This document shows positions 48,220-58,970 of a stretch of 64,000 bases of DNA, in pieces; position 1 is the first letter of the stretch; each line of letters begins with the position of its first letter. The notes under the pieces are model-generated. The model searched no databases. It worked only from the letters and a program-made list of their open reading frames with translations, and was not told the origin of the DNA. The stretch comes from Apiospora phragmitis (Eukaryota; Ascomycota; Sordariomycetes; Amphisphaeriales; Apiosporaceae): assembly GCA_038363925.1 (NCBI GenBank), contig JAQQWL010000012.1, forward strand, positions 310,001 through 374,000, read 5' to 3'. Position numbers and translations under genes: made by a program.

Positions 48220-49008
48220 TCGCGTTAAACATGGATTTCATGGACCAAGGTACTGGAATATCCGATATCTGTTTCGCTGAATTATGACTGGTCCATGCGA
48301 TGCGGCTCACCCTGCCGAGGGTTGGGCGCTGCCCATGGCATGGAGACCGACGGCAATGGATGCGGACTCAAAGTACGGATGAGGAAGGTCGAGTCTGCCG
48401 AAGGCAGATTTGTTGGAGTTTGCCAAGCCGCCAAGGATAAACACGACAGGCACCTTCTGGTTGTGTTATCGCGCTCGCCAAGCGCCCCCCCCCCCCCCGG
48501 GTAACGGCTTCGGTCCATACAGAAGCACTCTGGAAGGACTTGGGCAGACTATAACGATAACATACTGAAGGGAGTTACGTAGTAAAATTGCTGGACCAGG
48601 CCATTTTACCTCCGGTAAAGTCTTATTAGTTTCAGCTCTAGTACATGATCGCTATTGTGATTATGGATTTGGGCTCTTGCAATCGATTCTGGGGTAAATT
48701 GTCCAATCGACTGAAGCTTTTCGGTTTTACGTGATACTCTACGGCCTCCCCTCCAGTGTTCCACTCATAATCATCGCTCGCTACCGTTTTGTGTACCATT
48801 CGCGCTCCGACATAGCTCCGTGCTAACTACACCAGTCATCCCGTAGTATCCTCTTCAGCATCTTTTAGAGTCTCAGCTACTCTGCCCTCGGCCCGAAGGT
48901 CGTTACTTCATTCAGGTGCTCTGGGTACGGGATTGGGTCTAGCGAGCGTGGATTAGCGTATGACCTGCCAAGACGTGAAAACTTGCTAGGGTAAAAGACT
49001 TACTATAA
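48220..49008. other. Intergenic with a 14-C homopolymer
   Basis: No gene supported. A run of 14 C residues at 48485-48498 is notable because a second run of 14 C sits at 59893-59906 inside a pseudogene. Such runs are prone to length error. Confidence 0.45.
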
Positions 49009-51076
49009 TTAGGTACGCATCGAATACGCCTTATCAAAGGTCGTTCTTAGCTCTGCATTCTTCGCCAATGTACCTGGGACAACTCCGAGGTACGATTCGG
49101 CGTCCGAATACAGCTGACTCTTCTGGGACGGCGCCAACTTTGCGAAAGAGCTCCAGCCTTTCTTTCCTTTGTCGTTAAACTGTGCGTTAGCAGCTCTCTT
49201 TACCTGGTTTTTACTCGGTATAGCTGTCGACAGATCCTTGTCAATGTCGACTGTGTGAGAAGGCGCCTTCGAGCTATGTTCTTGAGGAGAGTTGATGACG
49301 TTGCTATCCCCATTCCCATTCTTGCGCCCGCCTTTCTCACTGCCACTGGCCTTCGCGCGATCCTGCGGCTTTCGAGCAACTACGTACATCGGCACGTCAT
49401 CAACCGTTCGATTCGCGACGTGGACCGAGTCGTCTGTTGCCATGATACTTCTCCCACCATCCACAGTCGTACGCTTGCGGATCTTCAACTTCGTATAGTG
49501 GCTGCCGAGCGCCTTCAGCCCTACAAGACCCTCGTCGGACACGTCCAGGCCCAGCTGAGCAGTGGGGCAAAACAGCAATGCCTCGCCAGTCTGAAGGGTA
49601 ACGATGGTCTCGAAAAGTACCTTGTTGTTGCCGGGGTCGTTTTTCTCGGCACCGGCCAGGTGCTTTTTCAGCACTTCGTACCAGGCTGGAGAAAGGAAGC
49701 GGTGGACAAATGTGGCGTTCGCCAGGTCGACGAGCTCCGGAGCGAGGGTGGGTTCCTGCGTAGCGATGATAACGCGTGTGCCCGTGTGGCGCTGCTGGCG
49801 TATGATGGAGGTCAAGTCTCCCGTGAGACTGCGCGCGGCCCCGGATTGGACAAGGAACTGTGCATCTCCCGTTAGTTACCTCCTCTAGCATTCTCGCGAT
49901 ACTGACGGCTTATTTACTTACCTTATGGGCTTCATCCACGGCCACAACACGACCGCATGTGCTCCGGTCCTCTAGAAATATGGATAGGCAAATAGAGAAT
50001 AGCGCACATGCATCATCGGAGCTGACGAAGGGATCGCTCAGGTCGACGATGGTCAGAGAGCCAGGCGCGAAAGCCCATATGTCTTCGTCCGCCTGTGCCG
50101 GCCGGGTGGATTGCGTCAAAGGGGAAGGGGCAAGGAATGTATCCAACAGCTGCAACCGCATGCTGAGTGGCACTTCTTGGCCTCTAACCCACCCAACCTC
50201 TGTAAGGCGCCGACGGAACTCGGTATACGAGAACTTGGGGCCCTCCATGGCCATCTGACGAATGATGCTCATGACCACCTCCATATACAAGGGTGGGTCG
50301 CTGGACGCGGGGTCGACCGCCATGAGCTTCAGGATCCGTGAGATATTCAGCTGGTTCTCCGTGAGGTACAGCGGCATGACCTTCGGGGGCGGAAACCCGG
50401 ATGGGAGGCCGGAGAGGTTCGAGTAGAGGCGCTTCATCGCCCAGATGTTGGAGGGGCAGACGAGGACGTTGACGGGCACGCCGGAGGAGCACAGATACGC
50501 CGACTCGCACAGCTGCGTCGTGCTGTCGTTGGTGAAACTGTCATAGTGCATCACCATTCCAGATAAGGGATTCGGGAGCTTGCCGGTGCCGCTGTTCTGG
50601 TCGATGTAGCTTTCCAGAAGGCAGCTGAGCGTGTGGCTCTTGCCTGCACCCTGCGATCCACAGATAAATGTCGACCAAGGAATGTTCATGTTGGCTAGAA
50701 CAAGTCTGTTCTCGGCAGAGTTATCCGGAACCCCTTGTTGAATGCCGATCAAACCGTACTGAGTGATGAGCTGAGGGGTGCCGTCCTCAATTTCAGAGTG
50801 AAGAAAGCTGTCAACGCCCGAGGTGAAGAGAGGCGTGTTGATGAACGCTTCGGCCTGTCGTTTGTAGAACTCAATTCGTGCTTCGGAAACATTCCCCTGG
50901 TCTTCGCCCAGCTCGACACCATCGATAAGCGACATAAGCGGGTAGAACTTCGAACACTGTTGAGGCGTCTCGTCATCCGTCGATTCGGAGGAGTCGACTT
51001 TCAGCCATCGAGTCAAATTGCGGCGGGTTGGCAACATCTTTGCAACAGCAAGGTCTGCATCGGCCATCGATTCCAT
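49009..51076 (-). CDS. HerA/FtsK-like P-loop ATPase
   Basis: Two exons (51076-49922, 49857-49009; 64-bp intron) give 667 residues. ATG 51076 is the first in frame. Walker A is GSQGAGKSHT (about residue 140) and the Walker B strand RVVAVDEAHK ends exon 1. Right after the intron are SIIRQQRHTGTRVIIATQEPTLAPELVDLANATFVHRF. The order P-loop, DExH-like Walker B, then an ATQxP sensor strand and a domain-end switch is that of HerA/DUF853-type DNA-pump ATPases. The C-terminal 150 residues are Lys/Ser-rich and mostly disordered. Such genes in filamentous fungi are annotated only as P-loop NTPases. A DNA-linked motor role is inference, and no NurA-like nuclease is next to it. The gene is undamaged. Confidence 0.8.
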
Positions 51077-54000
51077 CGCTGCCGTCAGGCTGAGATCACA
51101 ACGTAGCAGCCCGGGAGAAGTGAAATGAGATGATCTGCGCTCCAAGGTCGTCAAATCAATGTTCTGGGCCAGAAGAAGATGCTAAGTTCAAGCTCCGACG
51201 AGCAATAGAGTTGCAGCATTAATCCAAGCTCTAAATCGGAGGTCTGGACCTTGGTCGTACAAAGAGAGCAAACAAAAATAAGGTATTCTTTCTAACGAGC
51301 AATCTCTTACCCGTTTTTCACCTGGACCCAGCGGTCAAGCTCTGTTTCGTTTGACACGGGACTTTGCAGTGCTATTCACCGGGAAACCCTTTCATCTCCC
51401 ATATTCACCCCAATTAGAATCCAAACGAAAATAGTGTCCTCTAGTAATTCGTAACACGCCAGATAGGTTACGGAACAGCATGTCGAGAATGGCTGCCTGC
51501 ATACCTATGCTTGCGCTATTTACTTCCCCATCGCTGGATACGAGTATTGGTAAAGCGCCCGTCTCACGCTTGACTGAGGCAACTTCCAGCTTCCTAAGTA
51601 GATTGCACGTTTGCGGTAGTAGATTTCACGTAATTAGACTTAGCATCCTTGTCCGTTTGTAGGAGAAAGATCAACGAGAATTTCAGTCTCGCTACTGTCT
51701 CCTCGGTAAACAAGAACTCCTTTGCTATTCTGTACGCTGCTGTAGCTTTCAAGTGTACCAAGGGAAACATAAAGTCTATTGTGGAATCTCCACCTAAAGG
51801 TGGTGGTAGTCTATTGCTGTCTCACAAGCATCGGAACCTGCTGGATATCATAGATAAGATGCAAGCCCAAGAAACCAGTCACTTCGTGGACCTGCCCCTG
51901 ATCATCATCTTTCTGGACTAGTCCTCAGGCACGCGCTCTGTACTTGAAGGCAAGTTTGACATGTCTTGTACTACCAAGGTCAGTCGGGTATTCAATACCA
52001 GAGCTTTACACAGCCGTAGCGACCTCCGATTAACACCTATACTTATTTCTAGGACACATTCTGCATTGGTTTAGCAACGAAGCCCATCTTGTGGCACAAT
52101 CGTTCCGTGAATGACAGCATCAGCGTCCACCCCGTTGCTGACCGTCTCATGTCTTCTGAAGTTTCTTCGGTTTAGACTTGGAAGTTCCGACAGACTGATC
52201 ATCTCCTGTGGCTTCTGCATAATGCTGCATAGGTGGAGTTCCTTGTGGTGGAACTTCTTAAACGGACTAGAGTCTCAAGGTCATCACTGGCCGTTATCGT
52301 GTTAATCGTCGTCACTGCCGTGTCCATAAAGGATCTGAAGAACATGGCAGTTTATAATGTCCAACTTCAGTACTACCTTGGTCCAATTGACAGAAGGTTT
52401 ACGGTCTGGTGTCTAAAGCCCTGATCTTAGAATAATAACAAGTTGGTGTACATGGTATTTTCTAGTATCACTATGTTCCCCGTAACGCGTTGGAAGGTCA
52501 CATTCAAGGTACGAGTTCTGGGACAAAATCTCTAGCTGGTCCGAGGGCCAACCAAGCCGTGGCGGGCTACCGGATGAGCCATCCCGGACAATCTTCACCA
52601 ATGACAGATACTGATGTTACGATAAGTCTCACTTTCGGTGAAAGGATTGAAGAAGTACTAGAGCAGAATCAAATCGATATTCAGGCTATAAGAACAGCGA
52701 AGGACTTTGACACTGACTTTTTCTCATATCCACCTTCCTACATCTGAAGCATCGTATATACTTAAGCAACACAGAGCAATTTACCAATTGCTACCATCGG
52801 ATGTGGAGGGCTCCTGGTCGAGCTCTGCCATGAATATGGTTGTGATCCAGCCCGAGATGCTCTCTAACACAGCCTGTGAGGCGGTTAAGTTGGCTAGAAA
52901 GCCCCGAGTACTGATCATTCTCAATCTCCCCTAAGACAACTGCATGGAATTACCATCATGACTTCTCGCCTTGTCATTGCGGCTGTGTAAGAGCCGTCGT
53001 GTCTGCAGATTGACGTGGATGACGTTCACGGGATATTGGGAAATTGAATTTCATATGCACCAGTGCCTCGCCATGTCGCCCGATGTCGGTACATCTACAA
53101 AGGCTCAAGTGTTTGGGTATGGCATTTTGGTTTCGTATGAGCTTAGTAGCTCCCGTTCGCCCGAGTTGACTGCTTGGCAACGTCTGGGGTTATTGTCGGC
53201 CACGTCAGATAATAATGGGTTTGATGAGCCTCTCTATGCGGATTTTGCGTAGGAATTAGAGGATCGACAACGCCAAATCTGTTAAAGTATTATTAGTGTA
53301 AGGCAAAGTCGGTAGCTCTGGCTTATTAGGGGGATAAACCTTTGCCGCATTAGGAATCGTGCGGCTACGTAGCAGCCGTAGCCGCTCTCCCCCCTACTGT
53401 AGCCCCCTCCTAGCTTGGTGCTAGGCCCTGCCGTAAAACAACGAGGGTATCGACTGATGAACACTAGGATTGGCAATATTTTACATTCCGCTGTGAGTCC
53501 CCATGCCCACGTGGCCCATGTATATGCTCCAGGAGAGCATGCGGAATGCGGCCGTGGAGGGCAAATGATGGACAGGGACAGCATGGGGCGGACGATCTGC
53601 TGCGTGCGCACCGTAGTTAGTCTATGGCCAGCCCTACGATCAGCCTTTTCAACAAATGCTCGGTAACTGAAAATAGATTGCTATTCTCCACCCCTACCTG
53701 TCCTACCACTACCCCGGTTTCATATTTGTCTTAACCAGACTGAGTACCTACCTTCTCACCGTCGTGGCTCATCTCATCGTTGTTTTGTTGATGCATTGAC
53801 GCTCTCATGATGGTAGTCAAAACACAAGCCTCGATCGATGACGCAAATCGAGTACGCGTTGCTCTCTCTCTCTCAGACTAACAAGGCTGCAGACGACCCC
53901 AGGGGACGTGCAAGTGCTCCGGCAGCCTCGGATAGAGTAGGAAGATACTGGCAAGGCACGCTGACAGGCTGGTATTACGCGTTCCGTCTAACATTGCGAG

Positions 54001-54090
54001 TTGTGAGTTGGCTCCGTGTTGTAGGATAAGCGTTAGTTGGGGCACTGACGTACATCTCGAGATGCACACAATCTCTACCGAGTGGCATGT
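51077..54090. other. Intergenic with unassigned, partly protein-like stretches
   Basis: About 3 kb without a supported gene. Plus-strand frames at 51649-51921, 52490-52747, 52707-52934 and 52971-53252 read smoothly in places (for example GERIEEVLEQNQIDIQAI) but are separated by stops and frame changes. They could be the remains of one decayed gene, which I cannot identify. Confidence 0.3.
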
Positions 54091-54098
54091 TATATAAA
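54091..54098 (+). promoter_or_regulatory. TATA box of the repeat-precursor gene
   Basis: TATATAAA 197 bp before the ATG at 54295. The leader between them is strongly C/T/A-biased with very few G, as seen in highly transcribed fungal genes. Confidence 0.5.
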
Positions 54099-54294
54099 GA
54101 TGATTGTCTCTCCCTGAACTCCCTACTTTTCATTTCTCCTCATCAGCATCAATAACAACAGCTACTACATTCTCAACTTCATTCACAAAGTTTCTTCACC
54201 TTTCACGTCTCTCTTTACAAGACTTTCACTCTCACTCTCACTACTACATCCAAGATAACTATCATCATCCAATCTCATTCCTTACTCTATCAAC

Positions 54295-55284
54295 ATGCAG
54301 TACTCCATGATCTTCACATCGGCTCTGGCCACGTTCGCCACCGTCGACGCGGCCCCACTTGAGCAGCGCACCCCTCAGTACGTCCCTTTGCATCCACCCA
54401 ACAACTAATCTGGTCATCGTACTTTCACTTACATAGGTTGCCTAGGGGTGTGCTCGGCGGCCTTCTCGGTGACGGCGGAGCCAGCGGCAACAGTGGCAGC
54501 GGACAACAGCAGGGCGGCAGCAATGCCGGTGTTGGTGGCCTTCTCGGCGGCCTAACTGGTAGAGACACCGAGGTCGAGAAGCGCACCCCTCAGTAAGTTC
54601 TTTATTAATACTTACCCAATAGCTGAGTCATCGTACTCTCACTTACACAGCCTGTCTAGAGGTGTTCTTGGCGGTCTCCTTGGAGACGGCGGCTCTAGCG
54701 GCTCTGGCAACGGACAACAACAGGGCGGCAACAGCGGTGTTGGTGGCCTTCTGGGTGGCCTGACCGGCAGAGATGCCGAAGTCGAGAAGCGCAGCCCTCA
54801 GTAAGTATAACCAGTTCGCTGAAGGCTCTTTTTAGACATTTTCTAATTCGTACTACTCAGGGGTGTCCTGGGCGGTCTCCTTGGTGATGGCGGCTCTGCC
54901 AACAAAGGTAACGGACAACAGCAGGGCGGCAACAGTGGTGTTGGTGGCCTTCTCGGCGGCCTGACTGGTCGAGATGCCGAGGTCGAGAAGCGCACCCCTC
55001 AGTAAGTTTATTCTTCCGATGCGGGCTCGGTCCGGACGGTTTCTAATTCATGCTCTTTAGGGGTGTTCTTGGTGGTCTTCTCGGCGACGGTGGCTCCGCC
55101 AACAAGGGCAACGGACAGCAGCAGGGCGGCAACAGTGGTGTTGGTGGTCTTCTCGGCGGCCTGACTGGCAGAGATGCCGAGAACTGGAAGCGCAGCTTCC
55201 AGTGAGTCAATCATGTGGCTTATGCTAGGCTTGGGTTCAACGTGTCGAACTTGTCCTCCTAGGTGGTTTCGGTGGTCTTCGTAA
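54295..55284 (+). CDS. Secreted Kex2-processed repeat protein built of exon-repeat units
   Basis: Six exons, all split at the same phase inside a CA|G codon: 54295-54377, 54446-54592, 54660-54800, 54861-55001, 55061-55201 and 55263-55284, about 224 residues. Residues 1-19 (MQYSMIFTSALATFATVDA) are a signal peptide. Exons 2-5 each encode one repeat of 47-49 residues. A repeat starts GVLGGLLGDGG, has a Gly/Asn/Ser/Gln linker with QQQGG, continues GVGGLLGGLTGRD, and ends EVEKR (NWKR in the fourth) followed by (T/S)P or SF. The KR pairs are expected kexin sites, so at least four Gly/Leu-rich peptides should be released in the secretory path. Exons 3-5 are each exactly 141 nt. In repeats 1 and 2 an upstream acceptor (9 nt earlier) would add LPR or HLSR. 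No UstYa-like tailoring gene is nearby. A KEP-type repeat precursor is the best label; its product is unknown. Confidence 0.85.
54437..55262 (+). repeat. Tandem exon-intron repeat units inside the precursor gene
   Basis: Four units of about 200-215 bp, each one exon plus one intron. The exons are nearly identical. The introns also match in pairs: introns 1 and 2 share TCATCGTACT.TCACTTACA, and introns 3 and 4 share TTTCTAATTC near their 3' ends. The gene therefore grew by duplicating whole exon-intron units, not coding sequence alone. A fifth, decayed unit follows at 55263-55370. Confidence 0.85.
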
Positions 55285-55545
55285 TAACAGTGGCTCCGAG
55301 GCCGACTATAGTAACGGAGAGGAAGGCGGACACCCTGGTGGTGGACATTGTATCCATTGCATGGAATATGTAAAGAATTTTCCTATGTATACTTTACGAA
55401 TATATTTTCTTCTCCTTTACTTATAGATTATAACTTGATGCATTATGTCCTGCTTTTTGTGGTGCGATGATTAAAACCGTGCACTAACTAATGCGCTAGC
55501 AAGGCACGCTCGATTGTGAATCAAACCTAGCCTTTTCTATGCGTA

Positions 55546-55590
55546 AGCCAGCTGACGGTGCTACGGTCACCCCATGTAACGGCGACCCCT
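55546..55590 (+). repeat. Left terminal inverted repeat of the Fot1/pogo element
   Basis: Pairs with 57421-57465. The repeat core contains CTACGGTCACCCCATG and ACGGCGACCCC. Confidence 0.9.
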
Positions 55591-57420
55591 AAATTTAGAT
55601 AGCCCTTGATAGTACTACATATAAATTAGTATATAAACTAGTCAGCTTTTGATTTATAATTAATTAAATAATACCATCGTTTTCCTTTTCTTTTCCTCTT
55701 TCCGATAGGCTGTAAACTTAACGAGTTAGTACTGTAACGCGCGATTTAGGATATTATAAATAGCTCGTTAATAAAATAAGCCGCCGAGAAGTATAATATT
55801 TTTAGAATAATTCTAAGGGCTTGGATTCACGGCCGCAAGACTATAAAATAACGGAATAAGTCCTTCTAGGCCTTAATAATAGCGGAAAAGTTTTAGATCG
55901 TAATTTAATACCTTATATAATATGATCTAAGCTGCTTACCGGCGCACGTTATTTTCTAGATGTTTACCTAACGGATTTTTTAAGCTAACGGGATTAATAT
56001 AATCCTCGGTAAGCATTAAGTTAAAAGATTTATTACTCGCTATCCATTTATCGGTGTTACTTTTTTTAAGAGGATAGATTTTTTAAAGCTTAACGTAACT
56101 TTTATAAAAAAAATTATCGAGTTTTTCGAACGGCTTAATAATCCTATTTTAAAATCGATCCCTCTAGAGTTTCGGTTTAATATTGACGAGATCGGTAATT
56201 AGTTCGGCTGTGGAACGAATATAATAATTATTAGACCTGTTAGAATAAAGAGAATACTAGTTATAAACTCTTTTAATTAAAAATAGGCTTTTACGGTCGA
56301 ATATAATAATGCTTTAGGCCGAGCTTTACCTTCTTTTATTATATTTAAGGGTTAATAAGTTCAGTAGTAATGGTTTCCGGAGGAGGAGGACTTATTAATA
56401 GATGTTATAGAGGATTAGGTTTTTGCGGTATCCCCTAAAGGCTAGACCAATAAGGAGCTGGCCCTGGTGTAACTAAATGAGGTCTTTATCCCTTATATAA
56501 AGCTTGAAAACGAGGACTAGTGGCGGCTTATTATTCTGGATAGTTACGCCAGCCACGTAAACGAGGACTTTATTATAACGTATTTAAAGTATAAAATATA
56601 GCTTCTCTTTTTTTCGGCATACTTGTCGCACCTATTATAACCCCTAGATCTTGGTCTCTTTAATATATTAAAGGATACCTACCACCGGAAGGTAACCCTA
56701 TATTATATAAGGCTTAATAATATAAATATAAATAAAAAGGACTTCTTTTAATATTACGAGCTAATTAAAAGGTTTACCTTTCGGCCGTATATAATAATTA
56801 ACGGCTAGGCCGTAACTAATATATTCCTTCGCGATATTAATAAGCCCCTTAATAGCTAGAACTGGAGGATAGAAAACTAAGCAAAGGCAGGACCATCTAA
56901 GCCTCCCCCCAACGTTTTTAATAAACAATTCTTTTTTATAACGTTACTAATACTTATAACCAGCCGCTAAATTAAAGAATTAGCGGATACGCTTAGTAAT
57001 AATAATGCTATTTTCGATAACGCGACGCGCCGGGTTTTATTCCGGAAGCTCCAGAAAAGTCTAAATACTTTAAACGGCTAAATCGGCTAACTAGAGCACG
57101 AGAAGTCAGTTTTAGAAGGTAATCTAAAAAAAGAAAGAGGTAAAAAGAAGAAAAAAGTAATGCCTAACCCTAACTAGAAATTTACGCGTATACGAAATGC
57201 TATAATAATTAAAAGGGAAATAAATGGCGTTATACTAGAACCCTAGGCTATTACTCCTTTATTATCGACGCCGGAAGCCGTTATAATTAAATCTAACTCT
57301 GAATCTGAGATTAAAAGTATTATAAAAGCGTTTCGGGACTGAAATAGTATTTTTAGGATTTTGTATTAATTTTTAATTATATTATTCGTATTATTATTAT
57401 ATAGTATTGTTGTTGGTTTT

Positions 57421-57465
57421 TGGGGTCGCCGTTGCATGGGGTGACCGTAGCACCGTCAGCTGGCT
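57421..57465 (-). repeat. Right terminal inverted repeat of the Fot1/pogo element
   Basis: Reverse complement of the left repeat; a T/C difference in CATG(T/C)AACGG is visible. A TA dinucleotide follows. Confidence 0.9.
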
Positions 57466-57467
57466 TA

Positions 57468-57904
57468 CTCGGCGGATCTAGCAGCTCGCGACGCAGCAGG
57501 CACCATACCCACCCCAGATCAATCCTCCACCCGGCGTGACTGATTACGCGAGCCGAGCTTTTACCGAGGAACCGTTGGACATGCTTCTCGGTCTCCAAAT
57601 GTGGCTACCGTATGTGTGAAAATTGCAGCTAACATTACGACGATAGTCCGGGGTATGATACGAATCCTCAATTGGGTGCTGTACTCCTGTATGACTGCGG
57701 CACAGTCAGCGCAGGCCTTGCGCGGACCGAGCTCCGAGCTCCGAGATACGGATCGGACTTCGCCGACAAAACAGGCAACAGCATCATCCAAAACACAATT
57801 TAGGCCGACTATTTAAGCTGGCTTTCCTTTCTCAATATCACAGCGGAAGGGCTGGTCAGTTGCAACATTGGATTTCTGGCCTACCACCAGCGCCATTATT
57901 CGAG
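57468..57904. other. Upstream region of the GNAT gene
   Basis: About 440 bases with no gene; the promoter of the acetyltransferase should be here, directly beside the transposon end. No RIP leakage is obvious past the repeat. Confidence 0.45.
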
Positions 57905-58797
57905 ATGGCTGACGCAACATCCGCGGTATCAGCGACCCCCGCTGCCGCCGAGGACAACAAGAACGGCAACAACAACATCAAGAAAAGGATCCCCTGGAAT
58001 ATTGAAACCCCGACCCCAGCCGATGTGCCCGCCATCGTCGACGTGCAGTGGAACGCCTGGACCTCGGAGCGCATGCAATCGCTGTTCCCGCACACCGAGT
58101 CGGCCCGCGTCTACTCGGAGCGGGACCACCTGCTGAACGTCACAGGGCAGCCGAAGCGCCCCCGTCCCGACGGCGAGCCTTACAAACCTGAGCCCGAGAC
58201 TACGATACGGGTCGTGCGCGACGCCAGCAGCGGCAAGGTGGTCGCGTTCGGCCTGTGGCGACACATGCGGCCCGGCGACGACTGGGGGTGGCAGGCGTGC
58301 TGGTCAGGCTTCGACGACATCCCCGACATTCACGAGGACGTGGTCGAGGGGATCTTTGGGCCGTCGCGCAGGGTTCAGCGACTGCTTATGGATGGCAAGG
58401 AGCACTTGAGTAAGTCACTAATAAGCTTATGAACTGAACCCGATTCTCATTGCAAATCGTCCTTACCAAATCATGTTTTATTTCTTATCTTCCCTGGCGC
58501 TCGTCAAGTGCTTACTCACCGCACCTGTCGCAAACAGTGCTCGAAGCGCTGGCGACCCTGGACACGCACCGCGCCCGCGGCATCGGCACCGCCCTCGTGC
58601 AGTGGGGCAACGCCTACGCCGACGCGCGCGGGTTGCCGAGCTTCCTCCTCGCCAGCCCCTTGGGGAAAGCTGTGTACGAGAAGGTCGGGTTCGCCGTGCG
58701 GGACGTCTCGCACTTAACGGACGAGAAGCCGTTCTCGGTCCCCATGGTCCGGCCCGGAAAGGGCGAGGAGGGTGAGGAGGCGAAGGTGGTGGTGTGA
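57905..58797 (+). CDS. GNAT-family N-acetyltransferase
   Basis: Two exons (57905-58409 and 58538-58797, 128-bp intron) give 254 residues. After an Ala-rich leader the GNAT fold begins near residue 35 (IETPTPADVPAIVDVQWNAW). A central strand ETTIRVVRDASSGKVVAFGLWRHM follows. The acetyl-CoA motif A is THRARGIGTALVQWG (R-x-x-G-I-G, about residue 182), and then VYEKVGFAVRD as motif B. It resembles the many fungal small-molecule GNATs; the acceptor substrate cannot be told. The C-terminus is acidic. The splice junction completes the expected HLMLEALATLD helix. It is undamaged and lies between a transposon and a pseudogene. Confidence 0.88.
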
Positions 58798-58970
58798 GAC
58801 TGCTGGATATGTTGGGGTTGGTGATGAGTTTTCATTCTGGTGAATCAGTTAATCAATTGCTTGATCGATTTAGATATGTTTGACTCCTGGATCACCAAAC
58901 GTGAGCATGGACAGGAAGCAGAGGGTTTCAGTGAAGCCAAGAACCACATGATTATACGCCATTAAACATT

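Larger units (their letters stand above)
55546..57465 (+). mobile_element. Fot1/pogo-type DNA transposon, RIP-inactivated
   Basis: The 1.9-kb element has terminal inverted repeats of about 45 bp. The left begins AGCCAGCTGACGGTGCTACG (55546), and the right end at 57465 is its reverse complement apart from a few transitions. TA flanks both ends (55544-55545, 57466-57467), the duplication typical of Tc1/mariner/pogo elements. Between them the plus strand reads a ruined DDE transposase in order: IPLEFRFNIDEIGN (about 56158), FAVSPKGWTNKELALV (about 56425), FIPYIKLENED, WRLIILDSYASHVNEDF (about 56522) and YLSHLL.PLDLGLFNILK (about 56620). This matches the Fot1/Pot2/pogo DDE_1 family. The interior is TA-rich with many stops, so it cannot move alone. 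Confidence 0.9.

Noticed and set aside
55008..55214. Minus-strand open frame inside the repeat precursor
   Set aside because: Antisense shadow of repeats 3-4; it lacks a promoter, and the plus-strand splice structure explains the sequence.
54295..58797. A complete dikaritin-type RiPP cluster around the repeat precursor
   Set aside because: No DUF3328 (UstYa-like), tyrosinase or methyltransferase gene is visible within the window; the neighbouring GNAT alone is not evidence.
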